Numbered from the stretch's first letter, positions 9,055 through 19,800 are shown. The stretch is 36,313 bases of DNA from Bacteroidales bacterium (GCA_017627955.1 JAGAFU010000056.1:1-36313), one strand, 5' to 3'. The notes: generated by a model not told the origin, from the letters alone. Translations and numbers: made by a program.

Positions 9055-9182
9055 GCCGCAGGGGCAGCCCTGTCCCACAGAAACCCTTCGGGCATAACGG
9101 CCCTCGTCCCACCACCGGCTAAGCCGGCGGTCCCCCCGTTCACGTGGCCACGGGTTTCCCGCGGGACAGGCTGCCCCGGCGG
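9055..9182. repeat. Long nested inverted-repeat element A
   Basis: Two imperfect arms of about 30 bp (9055-9086 and 9152-9182) face each other, starting with GCCGC and GGGGCAGCC and returning as GGCTGCCCC. The right arm is itself palindromic around CAGGCTG. Inside is a smaller hairpin at 9111-9131 (CCGGC, loop TAA, GCCGG). The element fills the whole gap between the convergent pncB and msrA genes and abuts the msrA stop codon. Its core (TCGTCCCACCACCG ... CGGTCCCCCC ... ACGTG) is shared with element B at 10356-10481. It could be a bidirectional terminator, or a mobile or structural repeat. Confidence 0.7.
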
Positions 9183-10136
9183 TTAGAGAACGGCGACAAG
9201 TTTCTCGAGCCAGAAGGCGTCGATTTGGTCGAAAGTGGAGAGTTCGTCGCTGTCGATGTCCAGGACACCGGCGACCTGACCGTCCTTGAATAACGGGACA
9301 ACAATCTCCGACTTTGAGGCGGAGGAGCAGGCGATGTGACCGGGGAACGCGTCAACATCGGGCACGACAATGGTCTTGCCCTCTTTCCACGCGGTTCCGC
9401 AGACTCCGCTACCATACCCGATCCTCATGCAGGCGAAAGGTCCTTGGAACGGTCCGAGGATCAATTCCTTCCCATCCGGAGAAGGCGTTCCATGGCCATG
9501 GCTCCCAGGCGCGACATTGGCGGGCCCGACCAAATAGAAACCGGTCCAGAAAAAGCCCATTTTCTCTTTCACCAGGGCCGCGGCGTTGGACAATCTGGCG
9601 ACAAAGTCCGGCTCGTCTCCGAGAAGGTGCTTAAGGTCGCTGACCAGTCTCGGGTAACGGAATATCTTAAGAGGCAGATGGCAATAACCGTCGGGATTCT
9701 TTATGAGATAGTCCTGGTGGCGGCCATCCGCCGTGAAGAAATTTTTCAAGGGAAGAAGTTCCACTGCCAATGGTTCGGCATAGAGAGCCTGAACTTCATC
9801 AAACACTTTGCGGATAGATGCGGAATCCGCTGGATCAGAGTAGTAAACTCCTGTCCTGTAACGGGTTCCCTCATCTTCTCCCTGTTTGTTAAGGCTCAAC
9901 GGGTCGATGGCGCAGAAGAAATCCCGGACAAGTTCTTCCAGAGGGAGGGTGTCCGGATTGTAGATTACCCGGACGGTCTCGGCGTAGCCTGTGGTGTCGG
10001 TATAGACTTGCTCGTAGGTTGGGGACGGCGTGTCGCCGTTAGCGAAACCCACTTCGGTGTCCACCACGCCGTCAATATTCCTGAAATAGTGCTCGGCGCC
10101 CCAGAAGCAGCCGCCGGCCAGATATATTTCTTTCAT
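9183..10136 (-). CDS. msrA: Fused methionine-S-sulfoxide reductase MsrA and free-methionine-R-sulfoxide reductase
   Basis: This repairs oxidised methionine. Residues 1 to about 165 form MsrA, with catalytic Cys10 in GGCFWG and the downstream HQDYL motif; MsrA reduces the S-epimer in proteins and free methionine. Residues about 165-317 form a GAF domain of the fRMsr (MsrC/YebR) type, which reduces only free methionine-R-sulfoxide. Its three cysteines (236, 246, 270) have the same 10- and 24-residue spacing as Cys84, Cys94 and Cys118 of E. coli fRMsr. Both active sites look intact, so one protein covers both epimers of the free amino acid. The start overlaps the xseB stop by one base (TAATG). 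Long palindromes flank the pair. Confidence 0.93.
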   Translation of the reverse strand: MKEIYLAGGCFWGAEHYFRNIDGVVDTEVGFANGDTPSPTYEQVYTDTTGYAETVRVIYNPDTLPLEELVRDFFCAIDPLSLNKQGEDEGTRYRTGVYYSDPADSASIRKVFDEVQALYAEPLAVELLPLKNFFTADGRHQDYLIKNPDGYCHLPLKIFRYPRLVSDLKHLLGDEPDFVARLSNAAALVKEKMGFFWTGFYLVGPANVAPGSHGHGTPSPDGKELILGPFQGPFACMRIGYGSGVCGTAWKEGKTIVVPDVDAFPGHIACSSASKSEIVVPLFKDGQVAGVLDIDSDELSTFDQIDAFWLEKLVAVL

Positions 10137-10327
10137 TACTTATCCTCTTCTTTTTCAATTGATTCCCTTACTGAGCGCAAATAGTTACGACACTGCTCGA
10201 TCAGTGTCTTGGAACGGCTCACCAGCGCTCCGATGTGATCGAGGCTCGTCTTCGGGTCCTCGATCTTGGCCGCGATGTCTTCCAGCTCGGCCATCGCTTT
10301 CGCATAATCAAACTTCTCTTCTGACAT
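10136..10327 (-). CDS. xseB: Exodeoxyribonuclease VII small subunit
   Basis: XseB combines in several copies with one XseA to form exonuclease VII, which degrades single-stranded DNA. The 63-residue product has the typical motif FDYAKAMAELEDIAAKIED and a helical C-terminus rich in charged residues (SVRESIEKEEDK), consistent with the family's coiled helical hairpin. It lies 166 bp downstream of xseA on the same strand. A long perfect palindrome (element B) sits between them, so the two subunits may be separated by a transcription or processing signal. It overlaps msrA by one base. Confidence 0.92.
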   Translation of the reverse strand: MSEEKFDYAKAMAELEDIAAKIEDPKTSLDHIGALVSRSKTLIEQCRNYLRSVRESIEKEEDK

Positions 10328-10355
10328 ATTCGTTTTATATTTATCATCTCAGTCC

Positions 10356-10481
10356 GAAGCGGGAGGCATGACCTCCCCGAACCGTCTCGCTCCGTTCGAC
10401 CCCACCGCTCGCTTCGCTCCGGTCCCCCCTCTTAACGTGCCGAGGGTGGCAGTGGTTCTGGGAGGTCATGCCTCCCGCTTC
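10356..10481. repeat. Long nested inverted-repeat element B
   Basis: Perfect 22-bp inverted arms (10356-10377 and 10460-10481) enclose 82 bp. Each arm contains its own hairpin, GGGAGG-CATGA-CCTCCC. The interior has the same core pattern as element A (TCGACCCCACCG ... CGGTCCCCCC ... AACGTG) and an inner segment CGCTCGCTTCGCTCCGG that contains GCTTCGC. It lies between xseA and xseB, both on the minus strand. Together with element A it brackets the xseB-msrA pair. The function is unknown. Confidence 0.75.
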
Positions 10482-10493
10482 AGTCAAATATAA

Positions 10494-11678
10494 TCATTTT
10501 TTATGTTCGACAGAGGTGACGGTGCCGGTGACGGTGCCGTCGGAAAACATCATCCTGAAATTGTCGCCTTCTTTAAGGCTCGAGGCGGAGGATAACTTCA
10601 CGCCCTTGTCGTCGAGAGCGAGCAAATATCCCTTCTCGAGAATCTTTCTCGGATCCCCGGAGGCGATCCGGGACTCGAGGATGTCAAGCCTGTGGGCAGC
10701 GTCGGACAATCGACGGTCCGCAGCGTGAACAACATTTCCCTTAAGGAGGTCAAGCCTTGACAACATCGCGGAGAAACGACCGGAGAATGCCAGTTTGACT
10801 CTTGTCTCCAGAGAGGAAATCCGCTGGTCTTCAGCGATGTAGCAATCAAGGATTAGGTCCGCCAAGGCGGTCGGGGTCTTCACGAAGGTGTTGGCGACCA
10901 TGTCGGCGACATGATAATCCTTGTCGTGGCCGATGGCAGTGAAAACCGGATAAGGACACGTGGCGATAGCGACCGCCAGATCATAATCGTCGAAGCAGGA
11001 AAGATCCAGCTCAGACCCGCCTCCGCGCATGATAAGCACCGCGTCATAACCCTTGGTTGAGGCTTGGATTACCTCAAGGGCCATGATCATCGAGTCCGCC
11101 GCCTGCTCACCCTGCATCAGTGCCTCGAACAATTCCATCTCGACGACAAAACCATATTCGTTCTCAAGAAGATGACGCTCGAAATCACGCAGTCCGGCGG
11201 CGCCTGGAGCGGAGATCACAGCCAGGGAATATGGCAGTTCAGGAAGCGAGAGACGCCTCTGCAGGTCCATCAGTCCCTCTTTGGACAAACGCTCAACCGT
11301 CAGACGTTTCTGACGTTCATTAGCCCCAAGCGTGAAATCCGGATCAACATCGTCAATATTAAGGGACAATCCGTAAACAGGATGGAAATTGACCTGAGCC
11401 CGGAAAAGAACCTCCATTCCGACGCCGAGCGACGAGCCGGTGACGCTCTTGAAATACTGGTCGATGTAGTTCCATCTTGAGGCCCAGATAGTGGCCCTGA
11501 CCTTAGCCAAGACCGCTCCCCCTTCGCTCTGGGACAGTTCCAGATAGCAATGCCCGTTCCTCTTCAGGTTCAATTCCGAGATCTCGGCCTTGACCCAGAT
11601 AATTCCCGGCACCACAGACTCTATCCCATCCTTCAGCAGGGCTGTCAAGTCCACCAACTCCATGTATTCCGAATCCAT
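10494..11678 (-). CDS. xseA: Exodeoxyribonuclease VII large subunit
   Basis: This is the catalytic subunit of exonuclease VII. The 394-residue product has an N-terminal OB-fold region ([23 protein letters not shown]) followed by the exonuclease VII core with [38 protein letters not shown] and [15 protein letters not shown]. These are hallmark motifs of the family. The start is the ATG at 11678 (MDSEYMEL); a TTG two codons further up is less likely. The sequence AGAGTTTG ends three bases before this ATG, resembling a -7 box and again suggesting little or no leader. It is divergent from engB, with a shared 58-bp promoter region. Confidence 0.93.
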   Translation of the reverse strand: MDSEYMELVDLTALLKDGIESVVPGIIWVKAEISELNLKRNGHCYLELSQSEGGAVLAKVRATIWASRWNYIDQYFKSVTGSSLGVGMEVLFRAQVNFHPVYGLSLNIDDVDPDFTLGANERQKRLTVERLSKEGLMDLQRRLSLPELPYSLAVISAPGAAGLRDFERHLLENEYGFVVEMELFEALMQGEQAADSMIMALEVIQASTKGYDAVLIMRGGGSELDLSCFDDYDLAVAIATCPYPVFTAIGHDKDYHVADMVANTFVKTPTALADLILDCYIAEDQRISSLETRVKLAFSGRFSAMLSRLDLLKGNVVHAADRRLSDAAHRLDILESRIASGDPRKILEKGYLLALDDKGVKLSSASSLKEGDNFRMMFSDGTVTGTVTSVEHKK

Positions 11679-11724
11679 TGTCAAACTCTATGGTTACTCT
11701 CTTACAAAATTAACAAAAATCCAC

Positions 11725-11732
11725 TATCTTTG
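11725..11732 (+). promoter_or_regulatory. -7 box of the engB operon; transcript probably leaderless
   Basis: TATCTTTG matches TAnnTTTG exactly and ends four bases before the ATG at 11737. This supports that ATG over upstream in-frame codons, which would lie in or beyond the promoter and overlap xseA. Confidence 0.55.
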
Positions 11733-11736
11733 CACT

Positions 11737-12324
11737 ATGAGGATTTTTGAGGCAAAATTTGCCGGCAGCAGTACAAGGGTGGCAACAAAACCTGGGAGAA
11801 AACTGCCCGAGTTCGCGTTCATTGGACGCTCGAATGTCGGCAAGTCTTCCCTTATCAACATGCTTTGCGGCAACAGCAAGCTCGCGAAAACATCCTCTAC
11901 TCCAGGAAAGACAAAACTAATCAACCATTTCCTGATCAACAACAGCTGGTATCTGGTCGACTTGCCAGGTTACGGATTCGCCAAGATATCCAAAAAAGAA
12001 AGGGAAGATCTCCGGAAGATGATCAACGACTACATCCTCGGATCGGAGGAGATGGTCCTGCTTTTCGTCCTGGTCGATTCGAGGCATGACATCCAGAAGA
12101 TCGACCTTGAGTTCATCTCCGGACTCGGTGAGAACGGGATTCCTTTCGCGATCATATTCACAAAAGGAGACAAACTTGGCCCCAACGCCCTCAAGGCCCA
12201 GATAGAGAAAGACAAGGCGATCCTTCTTGAGCAATGGGAAGAGCTTCCGGCGATGTTCACTTCCAGTTCAGAGACCGGCGCGGGGAAGCAGGAGATACTC
12301 GACTATATTGAACAATATATATAA
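11737..12324 (+). CDS. engB: Ribosome biogenesis GTP-binding protein EngB (YsxC/YihA)
   Basis: This is an essential small GTPase acting in assembly of the large ribosomal subunit. The 195-residue product has G1 GRSNVGKSS (about residues 30-38), a G2-region threonine in SSTPGKT, G3 DLPGYGFA and G4 TKGDKL. Both length and motifs are typical. The start at 11737 was chosen because it follows a promoter -7 box and gives the family's usual N-terminus ([11 protein letters not shown]), whereas the frame also extends upstream into the divergent xseA region. It is the first gene of a six-gene operon running to rluD. The stop is separated from the prs ATG by just CC. Confidence 0.95.
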   Translation: MRIFEAKFAGSSTRVATKPGRKLPEFAFIGRSNVGKSSLINMLCGNSKLAKTSSTPGKTKLINHFLINNSWYLVDLPGYGFAKISKKEREDLRKMINDYILGSEEMVLLFVLVDSRHDIQKIDLEFISGLGENGIPFAIIFTKGDKLGPNALKAQIEKDKAILLEQWEELPAMFTSSSETGAGKQEILDYIEQYI

Positions 12325-12326
12325 CC

Positions 12327-13298
12327 ATGTACATCGAACACAGAATGGAATTATTCGCGTGCAGGGCCTCAAGGGACTTCGCATGCAAGGTAGTCGAAAG
12401 CTTGAACAAAATCGGGGAGCGCTTCGGCGAGAAGTATCATCTCGGCGACTCTGAGGTAACCCAGTTCAGCGACGGGGAATTCGTGCCTTCATTCACAGAC
12501 AGTGTCAGAGGTGCCACTGTCTTTGTGGTCCAATCCACATTCCCGCCCACCGAGAACCTCATGGAACTCCTTCTGACAATCGATGCCGCGAAACGCGCTT
12601 CCGCGGACAAAGTGATCGCCGTCATGCCGTATTTCGGATGGGCGCGTCAGGACCGAAAGGACAAACCGAGAGTCTCAATCGGGGCCAAACTTGTCGCTAA
12701 CCTTCTGACAGCCGCCGGAGTGGACCGGATCATGACATGCGACCTCCACGCTGACCAGATCCAGGGATTCTTCGACATTCCGGTGGACCACATCTACGCC
12801 AGCAGGGTATTCATCCCCTACCTTAAATCCTTGAATATTGAGAACTTGGCCATCGCCGCGCCTGACATGGGCGGCGCTAAGAGGGCCAATGCCTACGCCA
12901 AGGAACTCGCCTGCCCCGTCATCATCTGCCACAAGACAAGGGAAAGGGCCAACGTGATCGGCTCGATGACCGCCATCGGCGACGTGGAAGGCAAGAATAT
13001 CGTGATCGTGGACGACATGATCGACACAGCCGGGACCCTGACCAAGGCCGCCGACCTCCTCATGGAGAAAGGCGCCGCCAGTGTGAGAGCCTGCGCGACA
13101 CACCCTGTCCTCTCCGGTCCAGCCTACGAAAGGATCAACGCCTCGTCTCTCAAGGAGGTCTACGTCACGGACACCATTCCGCTACGGACCACCGCTGACA
13201 CGTCCAAGATCAAGGTGGTCTCGATGACTTCGACCTTTGCCTCGATCATCCATAAAGTCTATAATTACGAGCCTATCAGCTCCGAATTCATATTCTGA
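12327..13298 (+). CDS. prs: Ribose-phosphate pyrophosphokinase (PRPP synthase)
   Basis: The enzyme makes PRPP from ribose-5-phosphate and ATP, feeding purine, pyrimidine, histidine, tryptophan and NAD synthesis. The 323-residue product has the catalytic stretch MPYFGWARQDRKDKPR, the divalent-cation and flexible-loop motif CDLHADQIQGFFDIPVDH, and the PRPP-binding loop IVDDMIDTAGT. The first six residues (MYIEHR) precede a second possible start (MELFACRA); both keep the fold. The gene follows engB by two bases and is followed after 14 bases by a small membrane-protein gene. Confidence 0.95.
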   Translation: MYIEHRMELFACRASRDFACKVVESLNKIGERFGEKYHLGDSEVTQFSDGEFVPSFTDSVRGATVFVVQSTFPPTENLMELLLTIDAAKRASADKVIAVMPYFGWARQDRKDKPRVSIGAKLVANLLTAAGVDRIMTCDLHADQIQGFFDIPVDHIYASRVFIPYLKSLNIENLAIAAPDMGGAKRANAYAKELACPVIICHKTRERANVIGSMTAIGDVEGKNIVIVDDMIDTAGTLTKAADLLMEKGAASVRACATHPVLSGPAYERINASSLKEVYVTDTIPLRTTADTSKIKVVSMTSTFASIIHKVYNYEPISSEFIF

Positions 13299-13312
13299 TT
13301 CCATCCCCTACC

Positions 13313-13564
13313 ATGCGCACCCTGCTCGCGGCCATACTCATCCTCGCTATCGCCATCGCCCTGATGTGCGTGGGAATCATCGTGAAAGGACGGTTCCCCG
13401 AGACTGAGGTCAGCAAAAACGAGAACATGCGCAAGCTGGGCATCAAGTGCATGCATGACCAGGAAAAAGAAATGTTCGGTTCTGAACGGCAACGCCAGAA
13501 AAACGCGTCCTGCACAGGTGTCATGTCAGACGCCTGCGCGGGATGCGGGTTTTATAAAAACTGA
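13313..13564 (+). CDS. Small single-pass membrane protein with Cys-rich tail, function unknown
   Basis: This 83-residue protein has one N-terminal membrane segment (about residues 4-24), a basic/polar region with GRFPETEVSKNENMRKLGIKC, and a C-terminal cluster of Cys67, Cys75 and Cys78 in a C-x7-C-x-x-C arrangement. Another cysteine sits at 46 and one in the membrane segment (19). The architecture resembles small Cys-containing metal-centre maturation proteins such as NqrM, but I see no clear match, and similar proteins in Bacteroidales are usually annotated only as membrane or secreted proteins. It lies between prs and der in a tight operon, starting 14 bases after the prs stop and ending 6 bases before der. 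Co-transcription is certain in outline; function is not. Confidence 0.8.
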   Translation: MRTLLAAILILAIAIALMCVGIIVKGRFPETEVSKNENMRKLGIKCMHDQEKEMFGSERQRQKNASCTGVMSDACAGCGFYKN

Positions 13565-13570
13565 TTAGTC

Positions 13571-14878
<1,308 letters not shown>

Positions 14879-14880
14879 CC

Positions 14881-15681
14881 ATGGAAGAGTCTGACATTAA
14901 AAAAGAGAAAACAGGTTTCTTCAGTAACTGGATAGTGAGGAACCTGATCGGCGCGGTGGCGTTTTTTGCCATCCTGGTGATCGGAGCGTCAATATTGTTG
15001 AACGTCATCACGCACCACGGGCAATCCATCGAGGTCCCTGACCTGACGAACATGAGCGTCAGCGAGGCACACAAGGAGGCATCTCGCCATCACCTCAGGA
15101 CCGAGGTGACAGACTCGATCTACGTGCGCAGGATGGCGAAAGGAGCGGTCTACAGCCAGAATCCCAAAGCGGGATCCAGGGTAAAGAAAGGTAGAAGGAT
15201 CATTCTCACAATCAACGCCATGCACGCCAAAAAGGTCAGCATGCCAAATCTTGTGGGATATTCGATGAGACAGGCCAAGGCCGAGCTGAACTCCCGCGGA
15301 CTGGCTCTCGGGAAGCTCATCTATGTCAATGACATAGCCACCAACAACGTGCTCCGTCAAATCTACCGCAACAGGGAGATCCGTCCCGGAGTGCAGATCG
15401 AGACAGGTTCCGAGATTGACCTGCAGGTCGGACTCAACCCTTCAGACAACATGACTTACGTCCCTAACGTCAAGGGTATGAAATATTTAAGGGCAGTGGA
15501 TGCCGTTCATGACAACTCCCTCAACCTTGGCAAGGTCGTGTTTGACAAGACGGTCAAGAACTACACCGACTCACTCAACGCCATGGTGTACAAGCAGACT
15601 CCCGGCGCGTCGAAAAGTCCCCTGTTGATGGGATCTGACGTGACCCTGCATCTTTCGCTGGACATCAAGGAGAACTACTAG
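14881..15681 (+). CDS. Membrane-anchored PASTA-domain protein without kinase domain
   Basis: The 266-residue product has a short cytoplasmic N-terminus, one membrane segment (about residues 18-44) and three extracytoplasmic PASTA modules (about 48-113, 117-188 and 193-266), for example VPDLTNMSVSEAHKEA, MPNLVGYSMRQAKAEL and VPNVKGMKYLRAVDAV. PASTA domains occur in penicillin-binding proteins and Ser/Thr kinases and often bind peptidoglycan fragments. Here there is neither a kinase nor a transpeptidase, so the protein may be a cell-wall sensor or scaffold (inference). The ATG at 14881 was chosen because it follows the der stop by two bases; an in-frame ATG at 14845 lies within der. Only two bases separate it from rluD. 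Confidence 0.9.
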   Translation: MEESDIKKEKTGFFSNWIVRNLIGAVAFFAILVIGASILLNVITHHGQSIEVPDLTNMSVSEAHKEASRHHLRTEVTDSIYVRRMAKGAVYSQNPKAGSRVKKGRRIILTINAMHAKKVSMPNLVGYSMRQAKAELNSRGLALGKLIYVNDIATNNVLRQIYRNREIRPGVQIETGSEIDLQVGLNPSDNMTYVPNVKGMKYLRAVDAVHDNSLNLGKVVFDKTVKNYTDSLNAMVYKQTPGASKSPLLMGSDVTLHLSLDIKENY

Positions 15682-15683
15682 CC

Positions 15684-16772
15684 GTGGACGAGAACAAGCT
15701 TTACTCCGACCCCGAAGAAAACGTCGAGGATGAGGAGCAGGGAATGTTCGAGCATTTCCGGCTTAACGTGGATCCAGGGCAGTCCCCAATGAGGATCGAC
15801 AAGTTCATGGCCACTCACTTGGAGGACACATCCCGGCACAGGGTCCAGCTCGCGATCAAGGAAGGATATGTCAAGGTCGGGGAGAAAACCGCGAAGGCGA
15901 ACCTCATTGTCCGCCCTGGGGATATTATCCGCTTCATGATGCCGTACAGGCGAAGAGGGACCGAGATAATCCCGCAAGATATTCCACTTGACATAGTTTA
16001 CGAGGACGACGATCTTCTCGTCGTGAATAAACCCGCGGGGATGGTGGTTCATCCTGGACACGGCAATTACGACGGTACGCTGGTGAACGCCCTCGCTTTC
16101 CACCTCGGAATAGACCCGGCCGCCATCCAAGAACAAGGGCCGGCCGAACCGGAAAGGATGGGAATATTGGTGCACCGTATCGACAAGGACACATCAGGGC
16201 TTCTTGTGGTCGCGAAGAACGACGAGACCCAGATGGATCTCGCGAAGCAGTTCTTCGAGCACAGCATCGAAAGGCTATATGTCGCGGTGGTCTGGGGCAA
16301 TGTCAAGGACGATGAGGGCACGATTGACGCCGCGATCGGGAGGGATCCAAACGACAGGCTGCGCTTCAAGGTTTATCCGGAAGATGACGAGAGGGCCAAG
16401 CATGCTGTGACGCACTATAAAGTGCTTGAGCGCTTCGGCTATGTCACAGTGATCCAATGCCGCCTGGAGACCGGAAGGACCCACCAGATCAGGGTCCACA
16501 TGAGCCACATCGGGCACCCCCTGTTCAATGACGCCAGATATGGAGGCTCGGAGATCAAAAAGGGCACGATCTACGCCAAATACCGCCAGTTCATCCAGAA
16601 CTGCTTCGAGCTTTGCCCCCGGCAGGCTCTCCATGCCAAGACTCTTGGCTTCGTCCATCCCCGCACAAAAGAGATAAAACGATTCGACTCCAATATCCCG
16701 GAGGATATGGAGTCGATGATCTCTAAATGGCGGCGCTATGTTTCGTCCGAAAGCGCCCTTATGTCATCCTGA
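15684..16772 (+). CDS. rluD: RluA/RluD-family 23S rRNA pseudouridine synthase
   Basis: The enzyme isomerises uridine to pseudouridine in rRNA; RluD itself modifies helix 69 of 23S rRNA. The 362-residue product has an acidic N-terminal extension, an S4 RNA-binding domain (about residues 33-95, RIDKFMATHLEDTSRHRVQLAI) and the synthase domain with catalytic Asp167 in HRIDKDTSG, plus RLETGRTHQIRVHMSHIGHP. The start is a GTG at 15684 directly after TAG-CC of the PASTA gene; an ATG at 15744 (MFEHFRL) is the alternative. The stop codon (TGA at 16770-16772) and the last residues lie within a hairpin repeat, so the C-terminus may have been altered by its insertion. Target-site specificity (RluD versus other RluA members) is inferred. 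Confidence 0.9.
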   Translation: MDENKLYSDPEENVEDEEQGMFEHFRLNVDPGQSPMRIDKFMATHLEDTSRHRVQLAIKEGYVKVGEKTAKANLIVRPGDIIRFMMPYRRRGTEIIPQDIPLDIVYEDDDLLVVNKPAGMVVHPGHGNYDGTLVNALAFHLGIDPAAIQEQGPAEPERMGILVHRIDKDTSGLLVVAKNDETQMDLAKQFFEHSIERLYVAVVWGNVKDDEGTIDAAIGRDPNDRLRFKVYPEDDERAKHAVTHYKVLERFGYVTVIQCRLETGRTHQIRVHMSHIGHPLFNDARYGGSEIKKGTIYAKYRQFIQNCFELCPRQALHAKTLGFVHPRTKEIKRFDSNIPEDMESMISKWRRYVSSESALMSS

Positions 16773-16804
16773 GCGAAGCGAAGGATCCGCGAAGCGAAGG
16801 ATCT
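16761..16804 (+). repeat. Hairpin repeat, copy 1 (one full and one partial unit)
   Basis: The full unit (16761-16788) has outer arms ATCCT and AGGAT around a GCGAAGC centre, preceded by ATGTC. A second, 5'-truncated unit follows directly at 16789-16804. The element lies in the 30-bp junction between the convergent rluD and outer-membrane-protein genes and overlaps the end of both, including the rluD stop codon. Other copies are at 26135-26184, 27662-27689 and 30936-30961. Confidence 0.8.
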
Positions 16805-19800
16805 AGAACATCGGTGGCCTTCCACCGAAGCCACCCCTTCCGGGGCCGCCACCAGGGCCGCCACCAGGGCCGCCGGAGCCACCAGGTCCCATCCGCATAT
16901 TGTTCCCCTTCTTCCCAAACGTTCCGAAGCGGTAGGTCAGCGCCACGATGACATACCTCCCGAGAGTATTGGTCCAACTCTCAGTGATCCTGTTGTTGGT
17001 GTTGCTGATATTGATGCTCCTGGCCTGGTCAAGAAGGTCATAAGCACGGAGAGCGAGGGTCACCCGGTCCTTGAACAAAAGCTTCTGGATGTCGAGATTG
17101 ATCCGCAGGGTGGGATCGATTTCGGAAGCGTAATTGATGTACCAATTGTAATTGGCATCCGTCTTGAACCTGAAACCTGAAGGAGAAGTCCAAGTTATGG
17201 ATCCGGTCAGATCCGGGGACCACGTCTCGGTGTTCTTGCTACCATTGGCCGGAGCGTTATCACCCTTATTGATGGAATAAGTGATGTGCTGGTATCTGGC
17301 ACCACCGCCGAGGGCCACCTCAAGATCATCGCTGCGGTAAGTCAACCTCAACCTCTGCATGTAGAAGAAGCTGCGTGTAACATTCTCCCTGAAAATGGAA
17401 GCATTAGCGGGATCAGGATAGTCCTGGAGGAACTCCTTGTATTTAGTGAAAGCCCCTTTATCATCGCGGTACTTCGACATGTCAAGTTTCGATCCGGCAT
17501 CCATGTAAGAGGTAGACTGCGAGTAAGTCACATTACTCATAGTGAAAACAGAGAAATTGGATTTCGCTATGGGAGAGTTGAAAAACATCCGGCCTCCGCC
17601 GTTGAATGAGTTCGGCCCGTTATAAGGGATGGAATACTGGACATTCTTGGAGTCATACAACAGGGCGGACACTATCGGATGCTGGACGAAACCGCCGTTG
17701 AGGTTGATATTGAAACTCGTGAAAGTCTTTCTGTTGGTCATCCTGAACTCGGCGTTCATGTTGTGGTTGAAATAAGGGATCAAGCCAGGATTACCGGTTG
17801 ATATTCTGTTGGGGTTGGAGTTGTCCGGGACCCTCATCAATTGCGATGTGGAAGGTTGCGAAGAACGTCCGCGGTAGAATATCCTCACATTGGTGGTCTC
17901 GCCGAGGTCATACCAGAACATCGCGGACGGAGCGACATTTAGAACAGTCGTGTCGTAGACCTCCTTGTTGGTCTCATTGTGGGTCTTGGTCGGCATAAGG
18001 GAGAACCCTAACTGCGCGTGAAGTTTGTCTTTCTGATACTGGAGATCAAGTCCGGCGCTCTGGTTATTATACCTGTTAAGGATATTGCTGGAATAAGTGT
18101 CATCCCTCGTCTCGCCGAGGGGATCGTAAACCAATGAGTTCTTTCCCTGCACATTGGAGCCACTGTTATAGGCATCCTTAGTGGAGGTGTTTTTGCTCCA
18201 GGCATAGCTGTAATTGGCCGAGGCATAGAAACCACCTCCAAGCGGTTCGGTGTACACAAGCCTACCGGAAAGAGAGGCGCTGTTTGAAAGCTGGTCTATC
18301 CTCTGGTTCACGATATCAACAGACTCACCATCCTGGTTCTTGTTTGAGTTGAGCGACTGGTTGAAGCCGTCCATCTGGTTGTGGCTTATATTATAGTTGC
18401 CCATGAAAGAAAGGGTGCGACCGGGCATTCCAAGCTTCTGACGGAAGAGAAGGAATCCGTTCGTCCTCCAGTTGCGATTGTCCCCGGTGGTGTTGGAGAA
18501 TCCGGTATTGGATGAGGTGAGGTTATTGTTGATGTCGAACCTCTCCTTGGAGAAATCCGAATACTGGATATAATTCCCTGATCCGAAATTGACCTGAGGC
18601 TGGAACAGGATAGACGTGTTCTCCGAGAATTTATGATCCAGACGCATTCCGAACCTGTGTCCGTACGTTACCCTGTTGTTCAATCCGGGAGAATCCACAC
18701 CGTTGATGGTGACCATGGAACCATCACTCAAATTCTCCGTCTCTGTGCTTCTCTGCAGGACTTCCCTCTTGGACTGATTGTAGACATAGTTCCCACCCAG
18801 GTTCATCCTGTCGTCGAACAGATCCCAGGCTCCATTCAGGCCGGTCATCAAAGTGCGGGTGATGCCGTTTTGGCCGCCGCCAAAGCCTCCACCGCCGCCA
18901 AAGCCTCCACCGCCGCCGCCAAAGCCTCCGCCTCCACCCATCATGTTACCCATCATGTTGCCGGAGATGTCCGTGGCGCCACGGTTATTGGTGTTATTAG
19001 CATTGAGAATGAAACTGATGTTGCTTTTTTCAGTGAACTTACCGACAAACGCTCCTCCCTGGTAACGGAAGTCGTCACCAACCGCCAAAGTGCTGGTAGT
19101 CTTCGGGAAATCCTTTCCACCACCGGCGGAGAAATTACCCATCAGACCGTCCATCATGCCCTTTTTGACAGTGAGGTCGATCACCTGCTCCTCCTCGCCA
19201 TCCTCGATACCGGTAAACTCCGCCTGCTCGGACTTCTTACGGACCACCTTGATCTTATCCACGATCTTCGCAGGGAGATTTTGGGAGGCGAGCTGCGGAT
19301 CATCAAGGAAGAAGGTCTTGTTACCGATGGTGATCTTGGATATAGTCTGCCCGTTGGCAGTGATGGTTCCGTCGTCATCGATCTCAATGCCGGGAAGCTT
19401 CTTCAGAAGGTCAACAAGCATGTCATTCTCCGTCGTCTTGTACGAAGAAGCGTTATACTCGACAGTGTCTTTTTTAATTATGATAGGATTGCCGGTCGCG
19501 GAGACGCTGGCCGCATCAAGGACCTCCTTGTCCTCCTCCATCTTCAGCGTGCCGAGATCAAGCGTGTTCCTGACCTCAATGTCCTTGGTATAAGCTTTAT
19601 AGCCAAGGAGTTCGGCCTTAAAGACATACTTGCCGTGAGCGACTTTCTCAATGACCACTTTGCCTTCCGCGTCACTTAACGCGTATTTATATGGTTTTGA
19701 ACTATTTGCCTTTGAAATGGAGACTGTAGCAAAAGCTACGGGCTCTCCGTTATCATCTTGGAGCTTAGCCCTAACAGTGCTTAGATTCTGTGCGTAAGCG

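Noticed and set aside
11590-11736. N-terminal extension of EngB
   Set aside because: It overlaps the divergent xseA gene and the engB -7 box and is not part of the family.
16843-18937. CRISPR-like arrays in the Gly-rich parts of the outer membrane protein gene
   Set aside because: Repeats are in-frame coding minisatellites without unique spacers.
18633-19679. Long plus-strand frame opposite the outer membrane protein gene
   Set aside because: Its low-complexity stretches are the complement of the Gly-rich repeats; no start signal or family motif is present.
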